Assembly: GCA_030248215.1 (NCBI GenBank) | Contig: JASANG010001385.1 | Location: forward strand, 62,001 to 126,000 | From: Enoplolaimus lenunculus | Lineage: Eukaryota; Nematoda; Enoplea; Enoplida; Thoracostomopsidae | DNA: 64,000 nt | Direction: 5' to 3' | In this document: in pieces, positions 57,443 through 64,000 of the stretch | Numbering within the stretch: position 1 is the first letter of the stretch | How the letters are laid out: every line of letters starts with the position of its first letter | Translations under genes and position numbers: made by a program | Notes under the pieces: generated by a model | What the model was told of the DNA's origin: nothing | The model's database searches: none | What the model saw: the letters and a program-made list of their open reading frames with translations, nothing else

Positions 57443-58570
57443 CAAGAACCTAAAAAAGAAAATAGCTAATGACTCATTATATGTGCTTGTTCGGTGACTT
57501 CTAAATCCGAGAAATATATTGCTTTTCAGCAGGGTTCCAATCGGCAGTACATTTCAACGGGAGCGGAACCACAATCGGATTCAATTTTTTGTCGGAACCG
57601 GAATTGGGATTTCAGTTTGAGTATTTCTAACAAAAAGTAAAGTTTATTAGTTTTGACTTTTCTTGTTTCAATAAAAATTGCTTGCATAGCTGACTACATT
57701 AATACAAAGAATCTTCTAAACGGTAATGATATTAATGGAGGCCGTACCATTCTCAGAGCAGCCTGCCACTTCTCAGAGCACTGGATCAGCTAGGCCTTGA
57801 GAACTTTTTTTACCATTTCAAAACTTTTAATATGAAACTAATTCTATCGAGTAGTATTTATTATCTTGGGTTTGTGGTTAAAATTCAGTGCAGTATTCAA
57901 AAACAATACTTGTTGCCACACCAAAAAATGCTGTTGAGCCAAATATCGAGCTAGGTATATTTGAAAATTTGCTGGGCTAACGTCACTTCTTGCTTACCGC
58001 TACGAAATGCGGAATATATCGCTCTGCTAAATGCTCTTCAAGCAACAACTCGGAATGTGTTTGAAAATCAGATTAATAGACATTTTCATTTTGCAACACA
58101 ATGTCAGATAGTAAAAGCGGCCACTACCAAAACCCCTGTCACTAATTACAACCTACCAACAACCACATTTACGCTTTATCAGGCGTAAACTTTGAACTGA
58201 AAAATGATTCTAAACGCTCACTAAAATTGTACAAGTATAACTCGCTTGCCAAGCATGACAAACTTGGAAACTTGAAGAAAGTAACAGTATACATTTCACT
58301 TTTATAAGACGCATCCATACCCCAAATTATGCACAAGTCCAAAAGCAAAGGAATCGTGTCAAAAATACAAAACGCTTTTTGCATTCTACAAAGCGTACTG
58401 TTAACGCTGAACTGTGTTCACTTAACCCTTTCACTCATAGAGTATACTATGAGCAACTAAATACAATAATGTACGAGCAATACACACACTCCGAGCAGTG
58501 TATAACATTTATATGCGCAGTGCAAAATCTCCACAAGACGTTAGAGCCTACTCGGGCTCGAACGTCAAGC

Positions 58571-58640
58571 TCCTATAGCTCAGTGGTCATCGTAAACGCC
58601 TCCCACCCGTGACACTGGGGATCGAATCTTACCTTGAAAT
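58571..58640 (+). repeat. tRNA-like sequence, probable SINE head
   Basis: A box TAGCTCAGTGGT (58576-58587) and B box GGATCGAATC (58619-58628) at normal spacing, but acceptor and anticodon stems do not form. Best read as a tRNA relic or SINE. Confidence 0.45.
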
Positions 58641-59046
58641 TACATTTCATATGAAATTGAAAATATTCGTGAGAGAAAGGGTTAAATAACGTTTGATTAT
58701 ACTAACGATTCGATACAAAGATTGTCTCCGCAACAAGCGCTTTGACAGATTTCGTGTACAACACGAAAAGCGTTTCTAAAAGCGTTCTATTTTTGACTCG
58801 ATTCGTAAAAACAGATTCCATGAACTCTCAAAACAAATATTACTAAAATTAACATTTTATAGAAATTTTTCAAAATAATGATTATAACTGATAACTCGTA
58901 TATTCTTAAATTACTATTTACGGTACAATTTACAAACTTAATTAAAACATTCGCCGAAGTTTCTCGTTTGAAACTAAACCGAATCCAAATCACAATACCG
59001 TCCTGACCACCAGTACATCTTGGTTCCGCCACAACTGTTGTGTTGA

Positions 59047-59152
59047 GTTGTATTCCTAAGCCTAAGCCTAAGCAAAAAATGTAATCTAGAATCTAAATCT
59101 GTTTTTTATGGACCCACCAGAAACCTAGACACCCCTTAAAGTAACATGGGCC
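59047..59152. mobile_element. Family T MITE, half copy
   Basis: GCCTAA units followed by the right end CCCCTTAAAGTAACATGGGCC-like; the left end is missing. Confidence 0.65.
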
Positions 59153-59471
59153 GGCAACACAAGCATAAGCCCCGAAAATTATATATGCACAAATATAAGG
59201 CATACAAGATAAGGCACAGTTTTACATTGCTAACGGTAACTATAACAAAAATACAAATAAAGCATTGGATGCATAACATTAGCCTAAGCGCATTCCTAAG
59301 CATAAGCATAAAAAAATACCGTACAATTAAACCGGTACCTAAATCTATAGGCGTACCTGATACCTAAATAGTCTAAAGGCTAAACCTAGTCTGTTATTAC
59401 ATATCGGGGGAAACACATGACCCCCGTAACATAAGTATTGGCCAACAAAATAGTTTGTACCACGGCTCATA

Positions 59472-59883
59472 CACTGTAAAAAATGGTAAGTCAAATTGAC
59501 TCTTTCGGAAACAGGCTTTTCCTGACTACACAAACTGAGTCAAATTCGACTAAGCCAGAGTCAAACGTGCGACATAGTGAATCGAAATTGACTGTGGTGA
59601 AGTCGATAGTCGAATTTGACTCAGTTTGTGTAGTCAGAAAAAGCCTATTTCCGAGAGAGTCAATTTGACTCCGTTTGTGTAGTCAGAAAAAGCCTATTTC
59701 CGAGAGAGTCAATTTGACTCAGTTTGTGTAGTCAGAAAAAGCCTATTTCCGAGAGAGTCAATTTGACTCAGTTTGTGTAGTCAGAAAAAGCCTATTTCCG
59801 AGAGAGTCAATTTGACTCAGTTTGTGTAGTCAGAAAAAGCCTATTTCCGAGAGAGTCAATTTGACTCATCATTTTTTGAAGTG
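59472..59883. mobile_element. Hairpin MITE family F with one arm expanded
   Basis: Starts CACTGTAAAAAATGG at TA and ends CATTTTTTGAAGTG at TA. The right arm is repeated five times with a 49-bp period (AAGCCTATTTCCGAGAGAG at about 59641, 59690, 59739, 59788 and 59837). Confidence 0.88.
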
Positions 59884-60689
59884 TATAGTTACAGCCGTGC
59901 TACTACCATCGTGCCTTGAGAAGTTAATCTTAGGGCACACTTGAGGCACTGCTAATGCACGCCTCAGCGTACTTTAACTGTGCGTCAAGTGTGCCGAACG
60001 GCCATACCGGGCGACCGGCGGTGACAGACGAACAAAAAACACAAAAACATTAATATAACTTTAAAATATAACCTATGCCAGTTTTGTAGCTAATAAAATT
60101 TTAACACACCACGTGTAACTTTTTTTCAGGTTCCACAAGATTTCTTCTACTAGTTCAGACCCGTAGCCAGCTCGTATCAAGTAAAATTCCAATCAAGACA
60201 TCAAGTACGTAAAAAGACTTTTTACTTCCACGGCAAATTATAGTACTCAAAGGGTCATGGTGTACCATGGACCAACGCTGGAATATTTTGGCAGGAATGG
60301 AACGGGTATGAGTAAGCAATTGTTCACTGCCGAATTAATTTTGTAGACTGGCAAAATTATGGTTTATAAGGAACACATTTGGTCTGACTGGAACAGTCAG
60401 AAAATACCCCAACGAAGCATATCGGGTATTACGAAAGTTGGCGGATATTTATTTGAACAATTCGCGATGTTGTCAGATCAGAGCATAGGTGCTCAGATCT
60501 CTAACGGCAAACGTGTTCCTATTGCACCAACATGAAGGTTCGGGCTAAAAAATTTTATGGGGGGTGAACCAAAGGAGATATCTTGAAACATAAAAATAGG
60601 GGACCAATATTTGTATTAAAGTCGTGCTTAACTATAATTCCTCTATTGTACAGACAACATATCATTGAAACAACTTCGTTCAAAAATTC

Positions 60690-60870
60690 GGCCCATGTAA
60701 ACATCAGGGGCGGAACGTTTTCCTGTGAGACTGCAATAGAGCAAGTTTAAGCTTTAGACTATTTTTTTGCTTGGCTTAAGCATTCTTACTCTTAGGCTTA
60801 AGCTTAAGGTTAGGCTTAGGTTTAGGAAAATGTATATAATACTGTTCCGCCCGTGTTCTTTACATTGGGC
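60690..60870. mobile_element. Family T MITE with perfect 8-bp duplication
   Basis: Ends GGCCCATGTAAACATCAGGG and GTGTTCTTTACATTGGGC. AAAAATTC flanks both sides (60682-60689 and 60871-60878). TTAGGC units lie inside. Confidence 0.9.
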
Positions 60871-61353
60871 AAAAATTCAAATTAAATTTTTTTACCTAAA
60901 TTCAAATCTGAAACCCAACATAACGATAAATTTGCTATAAAAACAGGCTAATTTTCCAACAATCAAAACCTGACAAACAAGAATACCGGATCAGCTTATT
61001 CTTTATCGTAACACCAAATACAGGCCCGGAATCAACCGAAAAGGCCAGCCAGCGGACTTCGAGAACGGGTCGGATGTGCACGCGGTGATTTCACATAAGG
61101 TCCTAGCAGGGATTATAACTTTTCAAAGACTCAAAATTTTTGTAGGGGGTGCTAAACGCCTCTGGGCCCCTGTAGGTACTTGTCCAACTTATAGGAATAT
61201 CCGCTGCAGACCTGATAACAAGTTTCGTCTGTGTTACTGTTAGACACGTCCCGTTCCCGTCAGGTCTGCAATAGAGTACGCTTAGGCTTTAAACTAATTC
61301 AGACTTTTGCACTTAGTTCAAAGCTAAGGGTTAGTAATATGCTTAACATACTG

Positions 61354-61569
61354 GGCCCATGTAAAGATCACGGGCGGAACGTTTTTCTGTGGACCTAGAA
61401 TAGAATAAGCTTAAGCTTTAGACTAATTTTTTGTGCTTGGCTTATGCTTAGGAATAAACGCATTCTTACGCTTAGGCTTAAAAATACACTCATTCTTCCG
61501 CTTAGGCTTAGGCTTAGGCTCATGAATAAGCTTATAAACACTGTTTCGTCCCTTTTCTTTACATTGACC
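61354..61569. mobile_element. Family T MITE
   Basis: Ends GGCCCATGTAAAGATCACGG and CTTTTCTTTACATTGACC with several TTAGGC tracts. Further hexamer tracts to about 61650 belong to a broken second copy just past the stop of the PLP-enzyme gene. Confidence 0.75.
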
Positions 61570-61685
61570 GCATTTGCTTAGGCTTAGGATTAGGCTTAGG
61601 CTTAGGAATACATTTATGCAACGCTCAGGTTTAGACTTAGGCCTAGGAATACGCTTAAAGTAGGTACGACTTATTAGACTCGCTC

Positions 61686-63596
61686 TTACGCCTGACGTAC
61701 AAAGCATGTCATAGTTTTATCAACCGTACTCAGGACCATATTCGACGGATCAATGCCCAAAATAGTATCGCCCAATTTATCAAAATCAGCCAATTCATGA
61801 AATATTTGCACCGATAATCGGATAACCATCATTTTCTTACCATTAAATTCTGCAACATAAATAAACGTGGTCACGTCTTTTTCAAGCAACGCTAACATCA
61901 ACGCCGCCGCTGCGGCTTGCGTAGGATTTTCGCGAAAGTGTGGCAGCTGTATGATCGGCATTGCGCCGTACGCCTCTGGACGTCCTTGAATACACATGGT
62001 GCCCCATTTTCGGGTCAACAACGCCACGACGTCTTGCGCCAGATTATGAATATACCGTCGCATTTGAGTATATCCGCCGCAAACTTTTTTCACAAAATCC
62101 ACCGCATACTGAACGCTCATGTATCCGGTAAAATCCATTAAACCGGTATACGAAAATTCTTTGATGAATCCTTTGCCGTAAAAATACGACACAACCAAAG
62201 GTTGGAGTAGCTTTTGTTTGACCGGCTGAGCGACCAAAAATCCGACGCCAGGACAAGTATACATCCATTTATGCATGGTTCCAACGTAGTAGTCGGCTTT
62301 AATTTCACCGATATTTAAATCGATGTGGCCGGCCGCTTGTGCTCCATCGACCAGCACGCTGACACCGTATTTATGAAACAATTTGACGAGTTTTTTCGCC
62401 GGAAAAATAGTCGCAGTTTTCGAAGTGACATGACAAAAATTCGCTAATTTTGGCATCTCTTTGCCGTGTTGACGAAGTTGATCCAACGTTTGTTGAACTC
62501 GACCCACGATGACGTCGTCCGGCGCCGGCAGTGGCATGTCTACCGTAATCACTTCGACACCTTTATGCCAACGTAGCCAATCGCACGCGAGTAAACTCGC
62601 TTCGTAATCACACGAAAATACCATTATCGAATCACCGCGCGCCCACGGTTGACTTTTCAACACCGCATTCGTTCCATAATTTGCATTCGGAACAAACGTT
62701 AAATCGTCCGGATCTGCTTTAATTACATTCGCCAGTGCATATTCAGCTTGACGTACGCGTAATGGCACAGTGCGAAATCTCCACAAGACGTTAGTGCGTT
62801 GCATCATTCGCTCCAGCGATTGTCGGCCGTCTGTGACGATGTCCGGGGTGCAGCCGTACGATGCTGTATTGAAAAACTGACCCTCGCCTGTAATATGAGA
62901 AAAGTGCCGCTGTCGCATTTCAGATCCGAATCCACATGGTGACAGATCGAAGTTCATTTCTTCAGCGGCGACTGTATCGGCGAACTGAAAATAGAAACAA
63001 AAAACACCGGGGGTACTGTAGTTCTTGTCAAAATAATCAGGGGGGGGGCTAAGAGATCTTTTTTAAAATAGTACCGGTTTTAGAATGTGATTGGCTGTTT
63101 TGTATTCAATTATATCTCCAGAAACAGTATTCTACTGTGCCGTTTTTTCTAAATTTACCTGTGTAATCATGTCTTTTTCAGTTGAACCTAAATTTATCTA
63201 AAAGCGTTGAGAGTGGCCCAATGGCCATAAGACCAATAAAGAACCAGTTTACTTTTAGAACATTCCATACCAAATGGTCAGCTCTTACTTACTTTCCCAT
63301 GATATATACACTTAGGCTTACACAACGAATTCTCTACGCCTAACCCTAAGCCTAGATAAGCCGAAATTGGAACCTTTAACCATGGTTTCAAAGTCAACAA
63401 GCGTTCAAATAGTCTGGCAAAGAAAAACGTACCGTATCAGCGATATAACGTTTTGATTTCGCTTCCCATTTGGTTAAAAATTTGTTGCTATGAACAAATT
63501 CTTGAACCAATTCTTGTTTTGATTTTTCGCAAGTATATTTCATCAGCAGACGCTGGTTAGTTTGCCACGCTTCGTAGTCTTCGAGTGGAACCAAAC
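61686..63596 (-). CDS. Class V PLP-dependent enzyme, isopenicillin N epimerase-like (5' end outside window)
   Basis: Two minus-strand exons join in phase 0: 63596-63433 and 62984-61686. The second alone encodes a fold-type I class V enzyme. Numbered from the ATG at 62957, VDGAQAAGHIDL holds the PLP-pyridine Asp204 and the neighbouring Gln207, and GTMHKWMY holds the Schiff-base Lys230, as in isopenicillin N epimerase and cysteine-desulfurase relatives. HFSHITGEGQFFNTASYG near the start is the substrate-end region. The actual reaction cannot be read from sequence; animal members of this group are uncharacterised or act on small amino acids. The upstream exon (LVPLEDYEAWQTNQRLL to KRYIADT) is hydrophilic, opens in phase 2 behind TTTTTAG and ends at ACG|GTACGT, so more 5' exons lie past the window or in the remaining 400 bp. 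Translation could also begin at 62957. Confidence 0.88.
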
Positions 63597-63728
63597 CTAA
63601 AAATACATTTCAAAATTGACAGAAATTTTCGATTGGCGAACGCCGGCATCGAAAGACAATAAAAATGTTTGGCTCTTAAAATGGAATTCGGAATTGGTTA
63701 ACGAATATTCTATAAGGTGTTATATCTA

Positions 63729-64000
63729 CTATAGTGACCCGAATAAGAGGGGGTGTAATACGAAGAGGGTCCCCATTTTGAGTCCTAATCAATAGGAGCT
63801 TGTATCCCTAAGAGCCAGTAAGCGGATAGAGTCCCTAAACCTTAATTAAAGTCCATAAATGTCAATTATTCCTAATGTAGCGCATAAATGATTCCGGAAC
63901 CAACTAAAGTTGAGTTCGAAACTTTAAAGCATACGTAAATTTTGAAAGTACATTCCTAAGTAAAACCTTGCATTATCGCTCAAGCTTTGAATACAAGACA
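63729..64000. mobile_element. MITE family G, left part, continues past the window
   Basis: Starts at TA with CTATAGTGACCCGAATAAGA and follows the family order; the right end is outside. Confidence 0.75.

Larger units (their letters stand above)
57443..59471. other. Intergenic stretch without a supported gene
   Basis: Open frames at 57961-58188 (+) and 58169-58384 (-) have no splice support or family match. A 27-base copy of the PLP-enzyme coding sequence lies at 58518-58544, a tRNA-like head at 58571-58630 and a family T half copy at 59047-59152. Confidence 0.45.

Noticed and set aside
57961-58384. Two overlapping frames of about 70 codons on opposite strands
   Set aside because: No splice sites, no recognisable domains and no neighbouring exons.

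Overview
The window is eukaryotic, AT-rich and full of repeats, with intron-bearing genes. A nematode or close relative fits best. One gene is a membrane-anchored cuticlin (ZP domain) close to nematode CUT-1, dispersed repeats carry tracts of the hexamer TTAGGC (the nematode telomere unit), and many 3' splice sites read TTTCAG or TTTTAG. Introns of 1-3 kb and dense miniature transposons are unlike Caenorhabditis, so an early-branching nematode or another ecdysozoan remains possible.

Genes, left to right: the 3' part of CPSF4 (+, 2-3914, seven exons seen); a small two-exon gene for an 88-residue single-pass membrane protein (+, 7957-9161); a six-exon cuticlin-like ZP gene (-, 10657-18974); a four-exon gene for an unrecognised four-helix membrane protein (-, 22183-28120); an orphan membrane exon (-, about 30.3 kb); a BEL/Pao LTR retroelement (35174-42361); a possible zinc-finger fragment (+, about 44 kb); an intronless ionotropic-receptor-like gene (+, 44710-45852); TPRA1, a seven-helix membrane protein (-, 50085-55480, eight exons); and a class V PLP-dependent enzyme resembling isopenicillin N epimerase (-, 61686-63596, 5' end outside the window). 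Gene models were built by reading splice sites and keeping codon phase. No operon or shared pathway is evident.

Between and inside the genes lie several non-autonomous transposon families, given working letters here. T: ends GGCCCATGT, 8-bp target duplications, internal TTAGGC tracts. F: about 200-bp full-length hairpins at TA. G: ends TGACCCGAATAAGAGG, at TA. P: ends GCGGGGTTCACGTTATAACC, full of 16-bp palindromes. C: GC-rich, ends near AAGGGTTGCGCTATAC. E: about 0.8-1 kb with internal tandem units. There are also hAT-like elements with 8-bp duplications and tRNA-derived SINE heads.

The two most unusual signals are (1) two minisatellites grown from splice sites, one from the 5' splice site of the four-helix gene and one from the 3' splice site of the cuticlin gene, and (2) a BEL/Pao element with an extra 3' coding region that carries SGNH/GDSL-hydrolase motifs.
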